Source: Bacillota bacterium
GTDB taxonomy: Bacteria > Bacillota_I > Bacilli_A > RF39 > UBA660
Direction: 5' to 3'
Length of the DNA: 64,000 nucleotides
Assembly (NCBI GenBank): GCA_023391185.1
Contig: JAEWBI010000045.1
Coordinates: 1-64,000 of the forward strand
Shown piece by piece: positions 44,469 to 52,363 of this stretch. The translations under genes were made by a program, and so were the position numbers. The notes under the pieces were generated by a model. That model worked only from the letters and a program-made list of their open reading frames with translations. It did not search any database and had not been told where the DNA came from. Each line of letters starts with the position of its first letter. The stretch's first letter is position 1.

Positions 44469-46829
44469 ATGGCAAGCGTTGAAAAGAATGATCTAACTTA
44501 TTTTGGTGTACTAATGAATAGAAAGCTTATTAGTACTGGAATTTATCTATTTAAGCCTGAGTATTTAATTGAGGGAACAATTTCGGAAGAAGATAAGAAT
44601 GTTTATTTTACAGATACATTAGAAAATGAATATTTAACAATTCATGATACTGAAACTTTGTCTATTGATGAGGAAACAGCTGTTGGATATATCATATCTG
44701 ATGAAGAATTAACAAAAAAATATCCAGATTTATCCATTCCAGAAGCAAAGGTTGCTTACTTTGATCAAGTTCGTGATATGGCCCATTTAGGTTTTTATGT
44801 GTATGATGAAGATTTAATTGCCGTAATGCCAATAGATTTATTAACTATGTCTCAGACAATTAATAGTATGAAAAAAAATCCAGATTCTAACATAATTAAA
44901 GTACCAAGCAGTACTTTTATGCAACCGGATATGAGTGGTTTTGATGATACAAAAGATAATCCAACAAATTTAGAAGAACTTAAAGAAAGTGATTTTGTTG
45001 TCATTAGTATTGACTTGTTTAAAGATATATTTGAAGCGAAAACTTTTGAAGAAATGAAAGAAAAACTTAATGTAATAAAAGGTGCATACGATAGTATGAA
45101 TTCATTATTAGTTGATGAAAATGGTAATATTGAAACACCAAAAAATCTTAATGTTGAACAATTTTTTGAAAGAAAAGTTACTGGCAAGCACATAATTGAT
45201 TTATTTAATGCTAGTCATGATGCTTTACTCGCAATTGATGATATTGAACAATTAAAAGAAACAATAAAACAAATTGTTGATGTTTATACTGATTTAAGTT
45301 ATGTTCTTGATGGCAAGGAAAATCTAGGATCACATGTTGATCTAGCGCAAGACTATTTATATTCACTAATTGATGAATATGAAGAACTATTAACAATTGA
45401 CGATTTAACTATAATCAAAAACAAAACAACAGAAATTTTAAATAAACAATTTAAAAATATTAGTGCCATATCTAACACATATGATGAGTTATCAAAGAAA
45501 AATGAGTTAGCTGAAGTGAAAATAGAACATGAAGAGAAACAAGAAGAATTAGAAAGTGCCTTTAATAAAAAAAGTATAACTAACTCAAGATTTAATTATG
45601 TAAATGTATATAATCAAATGATTGAAAGAATAATAGGGAGAGATAAACAAATAGGTAATATTCTTACCGCTATAGATAAAATGGATGCATCTGTAGGAAC
45701 AAATAAAAAGTATTCAGTTTTAATAGCTGGCACAACAGGTACAGGTAAAACACAAACATTTAATGAACTTAAAAAAGCAATGCCTGACAGACCTATTGTT
45801 ATAGTAGATACAAATCAGTTAACACAAGAAGGTTATATTGGTGGTAAGATAGAAAAGAATATTTTAGGTGCATTACTTATGGAAGCACACAATATAAATA
45901 ATAAAGGTAAAAAGGATAATGGAACAATAACACCAGCAGATTTAGAACTTGCAGAGACTGGAATTGTTGTTCTTGATGAAATAGATAAAAGAGCTGAAAA
46001 AGGTGGAGGATCTAAAGATAATGTCAACTGCGGTGCAGTAGTAGATCAATTACTTAAATTTATGGATGGAACTACTTATACTGCTGAAGTAGGAAAACAA
46101 GCAATTCCATTTGATACTTCTAAAGTTGGTGTTATGGCAAGTGGTGCTTTCCAAGAATATTTTGATGAGAAAGAAAAAGGGGAAAAGCGCTTAGGTTTTG
46201 CTAGTGGATCAAAAAATGATGAAGATGAATTTAAAAAATATTCTGAAGTTAAGCCTGAAGATTTGGTTAAATATGGACTAGATAATCAGTTTATAGGTAG
46301 ATTTCAATCTGTTATATTATATCCTCCTCACACTTTAGAATCACTTATAGAACTTGAAACAACACAGGCTACTTCAAATATTGAAGTAGAAAAAATTTAC
46401 TTTAATTCTAAAGGACTAGAACTTGTTTGTGATGATGAATTTATTGAAACAGCTGCAGCAGCTGCGATTAAACTTAAAACTGGTGGCCGTGGTCTTAGCA
46501 ATATAATTTCAAGATGTTTATCAAATGTTGGTGATGAAATTAATAGAAATCCTAATACTTATAAGATTTTATATTTACCAAAAGAAGCAGTAGATGATCC
46601 AGGCAAAGTTATGCTTCTTAAAAAAACAGGTGGTCATATTTTAATGGAAGAAGTTTTTAGAAGAAATATAGAAGAAGGTAAAGGAACGAGAAAGTTAAAG
46701 AGAATTAGTTTTAATAAGGATGCTTTAAACGAAGTTATGAAGTATAAAAACACTTTATGTAAAAATGAAAGTGTAGGTATGGAGATATCTCATGATAATC
46801 AGAAACTAAAACAGATGGGTAAGAATTAA
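44469..46829 (+). CDS. ClpX-like AAA+ ATPase with a novel N-terminal region, under T-box control
   Basis: 786 residues against about 420 for ClpX. Residues 390-720 form a ClpX/HslU-type AAA+ module: Walker A GTTGTGKT (421-428), pore loop GYIG (455-458; GYVG in ClpX) and Walker B VVLDEIDK (500-507). An RLGFASGS loop (LGF 575-577) is aligned with the ClpP-docking IGF loop. The arginine finger R611 lies in NQFIGR and sensor 2 is GGRG (672-675). The ClpX zinc-binding domain is absent. It is replaced by about 390 residues: a beta-rich first 150, then helical and coiled-coil segments, with no match I recognise. ATG 44469 follows AGGAGG. This is probably an unfoldase with its own substrates. It is inserted in the conserved dtd-hisS interval. 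Confidence 0.82.
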   Translation: MASVEKNDLTYFGVLMNRKLISTGIYLFKPEYLIEGTISEEDKNVYFTDTLENEYLTIHDTETLSIDEETAVGYIISDEELTKKYPDLSIPEAKVAYFDQVRDMAHLGFYVYDEDLIAVMPIDLLTMSQTINSMKKNPDSNIIKVPSSTFMQPDMSGFDDTKDNPTNLEELKESDFVVISIDLFKDIFEAKTFEEMKEKLNVIKGAYDSMNSLLVDENGNIETPKNLNVEQFFERKVTGKHIIDLFNASHDALLAIDDIEQLKETIKQIVDVYTDLSYVLDGKENLGSHVDLAQDYLYSLIDEYEELLTIDDLTIIKNKTTEILNKQFKNISAISNTYDELSKKNELAEVKIEHEEKQEELESAFNKKSITNSRFNYVNVYNQMIERIIGRDKQIGNILTAIDKMDASVGTNKKYSVLIAGTTGTGKTQTFNELKKAMPDRPIVIVDTNQLTQEGYIGGKIEKNILGALLMEAHNINNKGKKDNGTITPADLELAETGIVVLDEIDKRAEKGGGSKDNVNCGAVVDQLLKFMDGTTYTAEVGKQAIPFDTSKVGVMASGAFQEYFDEKEKGEKRLGFASGSKNDEDEFKKYSEVKPEDLVKYGLDNQFIGRFQSVILYPPHTLESLIELETTQATSNIEVEKIYFNSKGLELVCDDEFIETAAAAAIKLKTGGRGLSNIISRCLSNVGDEINRNPNTYKILYLPKEAVDDPGKVMLLKKTGGHILMEEVFRRNIEEGKGTRKLKRISFNKDALNEVMKYKNTLCKNESVGMEISHDNQKLKQMGKN

Positions 46830-46836
46830 AAAGATA

Positions 46837-46865
46837 TTGACTATTTTTAAAATAAACCTTATAAT
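46837..46865 (+). promoter_or_regulatory. hisS-aspS promoter
   Basis: TTGACT (46837-46842), 17-bp spacer, perfect TATAAT (46860-46865). Both boxes and the spacing match the promoter of T-box 1. Confidence 0.75.
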
Positions 46866-46871
46866 TAATTA

Positions 46872-47070
46872 GTAATTATTGTTTTAGATTAGTAATTATA
46901 TTAACTTTGAAGAGAGAATTAACGGTTGGTGAAAGTTAACAAAGCTATATAATGAATGACACTAAAACTAAAGATAATCGTATTTCTGCGTTAAGGAATT
47001 CAAGGTAGATAAAGTCTATAAAGTAAGGTGGCAACACGTGATGTACGTCCTTACATTTATAGACTTTTTA
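46872..47070 (+). promoter_or_regulatory. T-box riboswitch 2 (Asp GAC specifier) before hisS-aspS
   Basis: The T-box core AAGGTGGCAACACG is at 47025-47038. The terminator pairs AGTCTATAAA with TTTATAGACTTTTT (to about 47069). In stem I, GTTTTAG/CTAAAAC and ATTATAT/ATATAAT flank AGTA (46891-46894) and GAA-T-GAC-A, giving specifier GAC at 46958-46960 with an overlapping CAC (His). A GACAC reading for both Asp and His would suit an operon that makes both synthetases. Confidence 0.92.
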
Positions 47071-47094
47071 TATTAAAAAGGAAGAAGGTATACT

Positions 47095-48384
47095 ATGATA
47101 CAAAAACCAAAGGGAACATATGATGTATATGGTGAAAAAGGAAAACAAATATCTTATATTGAAGACTTGTTAAAAGCTTTAATGACTAAATATAACTATG
47201 AATATTTTAAGACACCTATATTTGAAGCAAGTGAACTATTTCATAGAGGAGTAGGGGAAACAACTGATATTGTAACAAAAGAAACTTATGATTTTAAAGA
47301 TCGTGGTGATAGAGATATGACTTTAAGACCAGAGGGAACTGCTGGGGTAGTAAGAAGTTTTGTTGAAAATAAGATGTATGGTAATCCTACAATGCCTGTA
47401 AAGGCATGGTATTTTGGTCCGATGTTTAGATATGAAAGACCACAATCTGGTAGATTTAGAGAATTTAACCAATTTGGTGTAGAAGTATTTGGCAGTGATG
47501 ATCCAATGACAGATGCTGAAGTTATAAGTATTCCTGTTAATATTTATAAAATGTTAGGTTTAAAAGGAATTAAAGTAAACATTAATAGTTTGGGAGATAA
47601 AGAGTCTCGTGAGAATTATCGTGAAGCATTAGTAAATCACTTTGCTCCTGTTATTGATACATACTGTGAAGATTGTAAGGAAAGATTTAAAAAGAATCCA
47701 CTTAGAATACTTGATTGTAAAATAGATCACGAAAAATCTGAAATGAAAAGTGCTCCAACTACAATTGATTATTTAAATGAAGTAAGTAAAAAACATTTTG
47801 ATAAAGTGAAAGAATGTTTAGATGCATTAGGTATTGATTATGTTGTCAATCCAAGTGTTGTTAGAGGACTTGATTATTATACACACACTGTATTTGAAGT
47901 AGAAGCATGTATTGAATCTTTTGGTTCTCAAAATGTGCTTTGTGGTGGTGGTAGATATAATGGTTTAATTGAAAACTTAGGTGGCCCTGAAACAAGTGGT
48001 GTAGGTTTTGCTTTAGGCCTTGAACGTTTACTTAATGCACTTGAAGCAGAGGAGATAACTCTTCCATATGATAAAGGATTAGATATTTATGTAATACCTA
48101 TGAGTGAAGAACAAAAAACATATGCTTTTGCTTTAACTCAAACATTAAGAATGTCTGGTTTCAGTGCTGATATAGATTATATGAATCGTAAGATAGCGTC
48201 TAATTTTAAACAAGCTGATAGATATAACGCAAAATATGTAATTATAATAGGTGAAGAAGAAATTAGTAGTAATATACTTACTATTAAAAATAATGAAACT
48301 AAAGAAGAATATAAAGTTAATTTAGAAGAAATAATAGATTTCTTTGATGAACAAATAGAGGAGGAACATCATGAAGAAGATTAA
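47095..48384 (+). CDS. hisS: Histidyl-tRNA synthetase
   Basis: 429 residues, full length class II synthetase. Charges tRNA-His. It shows GTYDVYGEK, motif 1 TPIFEASELFHRGVGE, motif 2 FRYERPQSGRFREFNQFG, the histidine-specific GLDYYTHTVFEV and GGGRYNGL. Motif 3 is SGVGFALGLERLL, and an anticodon-binding domain follows. RBS GAAGAAGG is weak but well spaced. aspS starts inside its last 14 bases, so the pair is translationally coupled under T-box 2. Confidence 0.96.
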   Translation: MIQKPKGTYDVYGEKGKQISYIEDLLKALMTKYNYEYFKTPIFEASELFHRGVGETTDIVTKETYDFKDRGDRDMTLRPEGTAGVVRSFVENKMYGNPTMPVKAWYFGPMFRYERPQSGRFREFNQFGVEVFGSDDPMTDAEVISIPVNIYKMLGLKGIKVNINSLGDKESRENYREALVNHFAPVIDTYCEDCKERFKKNPLRILDCKIDHEKSEMKSAPTTIDYLNEVSKKHFDKVKECLDALGIDYVVNPSVVRGLDYYTHTVFEVEACIESFGSQNVLCGGGRYNGLIENLGGPETSGVGFALGLERLLNALEAEEITLPYDKGLDIYVIPMSEEQKTYAFALTQTLRMSGFSADIDYMNRKIASNFKQADRYNAKYVIIIGEEEISSNILTIKNNETKEEYKVNLEEIIDFFDEQIEEEHHEED

Positions 48385-49687
48385 AATAAATGAGTTAAGT
48401 AATAATTTTAATGATGAAGTTATAATTGAAGGTTTTATTGATAACATTAGAGATTTACAATGGGTACAATTTGTTATTTTAAGAGACAAAACTGGTAAAG
48501 TACAAATTACTATTGAAAAAAGTGAAGAAAAAAATAAAGAAATGGTTGAATTAATTAGTAATTTGACTTTAGAAAGTACTATTAAAGTAACTGGTAAAGT
48601 AATAGAAAATCCAAAAGTTAAGTTAAATGGAATGGAAATTACTCCAACATATATTGAAGTTACTTCTAGTTCTCTTGGAGAACTGCCAGTTAATATTAAA
48701 GATAAGAATGCTTCTGAAATAGATACTAGATTAGATTTTAGATTCTTAGATTTACGTAATGAGTATAACGCTGGTATATTTAAAGTTCAAAGTGAACTTG
48801 TAAAAGCAATGCGTGAATGTTTATATAGTAAAGACTTTACTGAAATTCATACACCTAAATTAATTGGAGCTGCTAGTGAAAGTGGTTCAGAAGTTTTTGA
48901 AGTAAAATACTTTGACCGTAAAGCGTATCTAGCACAATCACCACAATTTTATAAGCAAATGGCTATGTCAGCTGGTTTTGAAAGAATATTTGAAGTAGGA
49001 CCAGTGTTTAGAGCAGAAAATTCAAATACTAATAGACATACAACTGAATTTACTGGCTTCGATCTAGAGTTTAGTTATATTGATTCTTATGTAGATGTAA
49101 TGGATCTTGAAGAAGAAATGTTAACTTATATGCTTAAAAAAGTTCATGAAAAATATGGTGATATGATAAAAGAATTATATCAAGTAGATGTAATTGTCCC
49201 AACTAAGAAATTTCCAAGAATAAAACTTGCTGACTTATATAATGAACTTGAGAAAAGATATGGATACAGTGTTCCAGACTCAGCTCAAACAGATTTAACT
49301 ACAGAAGCTGAGAAACTAGCATATAAGTATGCTATGGAAGAATTTGATTCTGAATTTATATTTGTTACAGACTATCCAAAAGATAAGCGTGCATTTTATC
49401 ATATGCGTAAAGATGGTATACCACAAGGCTTCGACTTAATATGGCGTGGTGTTGAAATCACAACAGGTGCTCAAAGAGAACATCGCTATGAAATTCTTAA
49501 AGAGCAAGCTGCTGAAAAAGGACTAGATAAAGATGTTGAGTTCTATTTAGAATTCTTTAAGTATGGATGTCCTCCACACGGTGGATTTGGCCTTGGTGTT
49601 GATAGATTAACTATGTTATTATTAAATTTACCTTCTTTAAAAGAAGCAATGTTTATATTTAGAGGACCAAATAGATTAAACCCTTAA
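48371..49687 (+). CDS. aspS: Aspartyl-tRNA synthetase, archaeal-type
   Basis: 438 residues. Usual bacterial AspRS is about 590 because of a GAD insertion, which is missing here. Length and motifs (ELDTRLD-like EIDTRLDFRFLDLRN, HTPKLIGAASESGSEVFEV, AQSPQFYKQMAM, FRAENSNTNRHTTEF, GCPPHGGFGLGVDRL) match the archaeal/eukaryotic-type enzyme. Such AspRS often also charge tRNA-Asn for later amidation by GatCAB, so it may be non-discriminating. No gatCAB or asnS lies in the window. RBS GAGGAGGAA lies inside hisS. Confidence 0.9.
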   Translation: MKKIKINELSNNFNDEVIIEGFIDNIRDLQWVQFVILRDKTGKVQITIEKSEEKNKEMVELISNLTLESTIKVTGKVIENPKVKLNGMEITPTYIEVTSSSLGELPVNIKDKNASEIDTRLDFRFLDLRNEYNAGIFKVQSELVKAMRECLYSKDFTEIHTPKLIGAASESGSEVFEVKYFDRKAYLAQSPQFYKQMAMSAGFERIFEVGPVFRAENSNTNRHTTEFTGFDLEFSYIDSYVDVMDLEEEMLTYMLKKVHEKYGDMIKELYQVDVIVPTKKFPRIKLADLYNELEKRYGYSVPDSAQTDLTTEAEKLAYKYAMEEFDSEFIFVTDYPKDKRAFYHMRKDGIPQGFDLIWRGVEITTGAQREHRYEILKEQAAEKGLDKDVEFYLEFFKYGCPPHGGFGLGVDRLTMLLLNLPSLKEAMFIFRGPNRLNP

Positions 49688-49696
49688 TATGCTTAT

Positions 49697-49732
49697 AAAA
49701 GAATAAAACAAAACAGTTTTATTCTTTTTTTT
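49697..49732 (+). terminator. Intrinsic terminator of hisS-aspS
   Basis: AAAAGAATAAAAC/GTTTTATTCTTTTTTTT with a 5-nt loop. Confidence 0.85.
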
Positions 49733-49759
49733 GTCACATTTTATCAAATATGATATACT
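49731..49759 (+). promoter_or_regulatory. Promoter of LRR prepilin 49787
   Basis: TTGTCA (49731-49736), 17-bp spacer, TATACT (49754-49759). Confidence 0.65.
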
Positions 49760-49786
49760 TATGATAGTAAGAAAGTAGGAGTATTT

Positions 49787-51136
49787 ATGGTAAAGGATAT
49801 TGATAAATTTAAAAAAGAAATGTTAGAGCGTAATAAAAAAAGGAAAAAGGGATTTACTTTAATAGAATTACTTGCAGTTTTTGTTGTACTTGCGGTAGTT
49901 GCGGGGGTTGCTATTTTTTCTATTAATAATATAGAAGAAGAATTATCTGCAAAATCTTATGGTGAATCTGTAAAAAATGTTATTTCATCAGCTCAAAATT
50001 ATTACTCTTCCAATGCAGAAACAGGGTTTCCTCCTGCTGGGTTATCGGTATTATCTGATGAAATAGAAATTGAAAATAAGAACCAGTATAAAAATGGTTT
50101 AATAATATACAATTCCATAACAGGAAAATTAGAAGCCAAGAACATCACAGATGGCAATTACTGTGCCAATGGTCCAATCGATAATTTGAATATTGTTGAG
50201 GGAGAGTGTCCTTCAACTGATCTTGCTTGTTTTGATTATACTAAAGCAAGCGGCAAAGTGACTATCACTGGTTTCGATTATAGTAACAACTCTTGCTTAG
50301 GATATGTAACAGTCCCATCAACAATTGAAGGATTACCTGTAACAAAAGTTGGGTTTGCAGCTTTTGCTGACACTAATAAAATTACTCCAGAAGCATGTGA
50401 ACCAAATGAAGAATTCTTAGTTCCATCTTTCACAACAACAGGAACATCATCTATAAAAATAACTGCTACTCCATTATCATCAACCTATGCTTTAGAGGTT
50501 GATGATAACTGTGTAAGTTATACCAATTTTTATGATCATACAGCTGATGGTGAATATAGCTGCGGATGCAGTTTGTTTAATGTTCAAGGTATGACTGTAG
50601 GGAATAGTGGTAGCAAACTACTAGGAATTACTCTTCCAAGTACAATAACTTATATAGACAATTTAGCATTTGCTAAAACGTCATTAAACTATATAAATTT
50701 GAATAGTTTAACTGAATTAACCTATATAGGGGATTCTAGTTTTAAAGACACTAATTTATTAAGTTTGGATTTTTCTGGATTAAATAAACTTTCGACAATA
50801 GGTTATGCCGCTTTTAATGGAAGTAGTATTAACAAATTAAATATAACTAATCTTTATAATTTGGCAATTATAAGAAGTGGTGCTTTTTCAGAAAATAATA
50901 TTGAGAGTTTGGACTTTACTGGTAGTAATAATATCACACACATAGGGACAGGTGCTTTTGCTAGTAATCAAATATCTGATATTAAGATAAATAATTTAAC
51001 TAAACTAAATTCTCTTTGGTATGGAGCATTTTGTGGTAATCCATTTACACTATCATCAGATACTTTACCTGATACATCGAATTTAACAGGAGTAGAGGTT
51101 TCAAAACTAGTTTCAGCTTGTTTATTGGAAAATTAA
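49787..51136 (+). CDS. Type IV prepilin-like protein with BspA-type leucine-rich repeats
   Basis: 449 residues. An unusually long basic leader (about 22 residues, ending RNKKRKKG) precedes G|FTLIELLAVF and the pilin helix. The pilin unit contains TDGNYCANG...L-I-EGEC, as in the prepilin at 22631. From about residue 140 come repeats of the BspA/LRR_5 kind: TIEGLPVTKVGFAAFADTN, ITLPSTITYIDNLAFAKTS, SLDFTGSN...IGTGAFASN. Such repeats are known from surface adhesins. RBS AGTAGGAG. It stands between aspS and 6S RNA, an interval that holds no such gene in Bacillus. Confidence 0.78.
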   Translation: MVKDIDKFKKEMLERNKKRKKGFTLIELLAVFVVLAVVAGVAIFSINNIEEELSAKSYGESVKNVISSAQNYYSSNAETGFPPAGLSVLSDEIEIENKNQYKNGLIIYNSITGKLEAKNITDGNYCANGPIDNLNIVEGECPSTDLACFDYTKASGKVTITGFDYSNNSCLGYVTVPSTIEGLPVTKVGFAAFADTNKITPEACEPNEEFLVPSFTTTGTSSIKITATPLSSTYALEVDDNCVSYTNFYDHTADGEYSCGCSLFNVQGMTVGNSGSKLLGITLPSTITYIDNLAFAKTSLNYINLNSLTELTYIGDSSFKDTNLLSLDFSGLNKLSTIGYAAFNGSSINKLNITNLYNLAIIRSGAFSENNIESLDFTGSNNITHIGTGAFASNQISDIKINNLTKLNSLWYGAFCGNPFTLSSDTLPDTSNLTGVEVSKLVSACLLEN

Positions 51137-51192
51137 AATTATTAAATAAAGTGAGTATTGATGTAAACTCTATTTTCAAATCTAAAAATTTA

Positions 51193-51201
51193 TGTTATAA
51201 T
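51193..51201 (+). promoter_or_regulatory. Extended -10 of 6S RNA
   Basis: TGTTATAAT. Seven bases later transcription would begin at the A of ACCTAAG, exactly at the base of the terminal stem. Confidence 0.7.
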
Positions 51202-51207
51202 TAATAT

Positions 51208-51380
51208 ACCTAAGAAACATATAGTAGCACTTATGAAAAACCTACTAATATAACGAATTGGGAATCTAATTTATAGATGGTGTTGAATGCTTACTACGTT
51301 AAGAATCCTAAAGTTTATAATGTGATGCCCACCTGGGAGATCAGGTTTTACTCGTTATGCTACTGTTTCCTAGGTTTTTT
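51208..51380 (+). ncRNA. ssrS: 6S RNA
   Basis: About 173 nt. The two ends pair (CCTAAGAAACA...AGTAGCA with TGCTACTGTTTCCTAGG), then comes an open central bubble and an apical stem (TTGGGAATC with GAATCCTAA), giving the rod-like 6S shape that mimics an open promoter and binds RNA polymerase. A small ACCTG/CAGGT hairpin lies on the 3' side of the bubble. It ends in a T7 tail. It lies between aspS (plus the inserted prepilin) and tcdA, as I recall for bsrA in B. subtilis (aspS-bsrA-yrvM). No tRNA-like, SRP or RNase P signatures are seen. Confidence 0.8.
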
Positions 51381-51489
51381 TGTTCTTTTGTTCCAATTTT
51401 ACACAAATTAGTATTTGTGCTATAATACCACCTTAATTGATGGAGATAATATAATTTTATCTATTAATTTAAATTGGAGAAGATAAAAA

Positions 51490-51600
51490 ATGTTAGATAA
51501 TGTATGTTTTGTAGTATCTGGCTTACAATATTTGTATTTAAATGTTTCAACATATATACAAAAGAAGAAAAAATTAGAAGAAATGATGAGAAGTTTATAA
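51490..51600 (+). CDS. 36-residue putative small protein
   Basis: ATG 51490 is preceded by TGGAGAAG, with a promoter-like TTTACA-17-TATAAT upstream (near 51398-51426) and its own terminator downstream. The peptide begins MLDNVCFVVSGLQYLYLNV, mildly hydrophobic, and ends in a basic/amphipathic segment (QKKKKLEEMMRSL). It could be a membrane-associated peptide. No family recognised. The leader contains AGATAA/TTATCT arms that could fold. Coding status rests on RBS, promoter and terminator context. Confidence 0.5.
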   Translation: MLDNVCFVVSGLQYLYLNVSTYIQKKKKLEEMMRSL

Positions 51601-51612
51601 CTTCATAGATAT

Positions 51613-51638
51613 AAAAGATAGTTAAAAACTATCTTTTT
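51613..51638 (+). terminator. Intrinsic terminator of the 36-residue ORF
   Basis: AAAAGATAGTT/AACTATCTTTTT with 3-nt loop. Confidence 0.7.
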
Positions 51639-51684
51639 ATTTATTTTCATGTTGTTTTAATATATAATATATTAAGGTGATAGT

Positions 51685-52362
51685 ATGCAGTTTAGTAGAT
51701 TGGAACTTTTAATAGGAAATAAAATTAATGATATTCATAACAAAACAGTACTTGTAGTGGGCATTGGTGGAGTAGGCGGTTATGCTGTTGAAGCTTTAGT
51801 TCGAGCAGGCATAGGTACAATAATTATAGTAGATAATGATATAGTCGATATAAGTAATTTAAATAGGCAAGTAATCTCTTTACATTCTAACATTGGACTT
51901 CTTAAAGTAGATGTATGTGAAAAGAGAATATTAGATATAAATCCTACTTGTAAAGTAATAAAAAAGCCTATTTATTTAACAAAAGAAAATACTATCGATC
52001 TATTTGAAGATAAAATAGATTATGTTGTAGATGCTTGCGATACTATTGAAGTAAAGAAAACATTAATTAAAATATGTGATAGTAAAAATATTAAATTAAT
52101 TTCTTCAATGGGGACAGGCAAAAAAATGGATCCAACAAAATTAGAAATAGTAGATATAAGAAAAACTAGCTATGATCCAATTGCTAAAATACTTAGAAAA
52201 ATGGTTAAAGACGAAAGAATTAAAAATAAGGTAATGGTAGTATGCTCTAAAGAAGAGCCAAAGAAGATTGAGGGTAAAACAATTGGTTCTACACCATTTG
52301 TACCAGCAACAGCCGGTCTCTTATGTGCAAGTTTTATAATTAATGATATAGTGGGTGATTAA
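51685..52362 (+). CDS. tcdA: tRNA threonylcarbamoyladenosine dehydratase
   Basis: 225 residues. E1-like enzyme that cyclises t6A to ct6A at position 37 of tRNAs. It shows FSRLELLIG at the start, the adenylation fold VVGIGGVGGYAVEALVRAGI, VDNDIVDISNLNRQ, a catalytic-type DACD (VVDACDTIEVK), SSMGTGKKMDPT and a late STPFVPATAGLL. Length is typical of Firmicute TcdA/YrvM. It follows 6S RNA and aspS, as in Bacillus. RBS AAGGTGATAGT. Confidence 0.9.
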   Translation: MQFSRLELLIGNKINDIHNKTVLVVGIGGVGGYAVEALVRAGIGTIIIVDNDIVDISNLNRQVISLHSNIGLLKVDVCEKRILDINPTCKVIKKPIYLTKENTIDLFEDKIDYVVDACDTIEVKKTLIKICDSKNIKLISSMGTGKKMDPTKLEIVDIRKTSYDPIAKILRKMVKDERIKNKVMVVCSKEEPKKIEGKTIGSTPFVPATAGLLCASFIINDIVGD

Positions 52363-52363
52363 T

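Noticed and set aside
51208..51380. tmRNA, SRP RNA, RNase P RNA or another T-box for the structured RNA before tcdA
   Set aside because: No tRNA-like ends, no SRP Alu/GGAA motif, no GAGGAAAGUCC and no T-box core; the closing stem and central bubble fit 6S.
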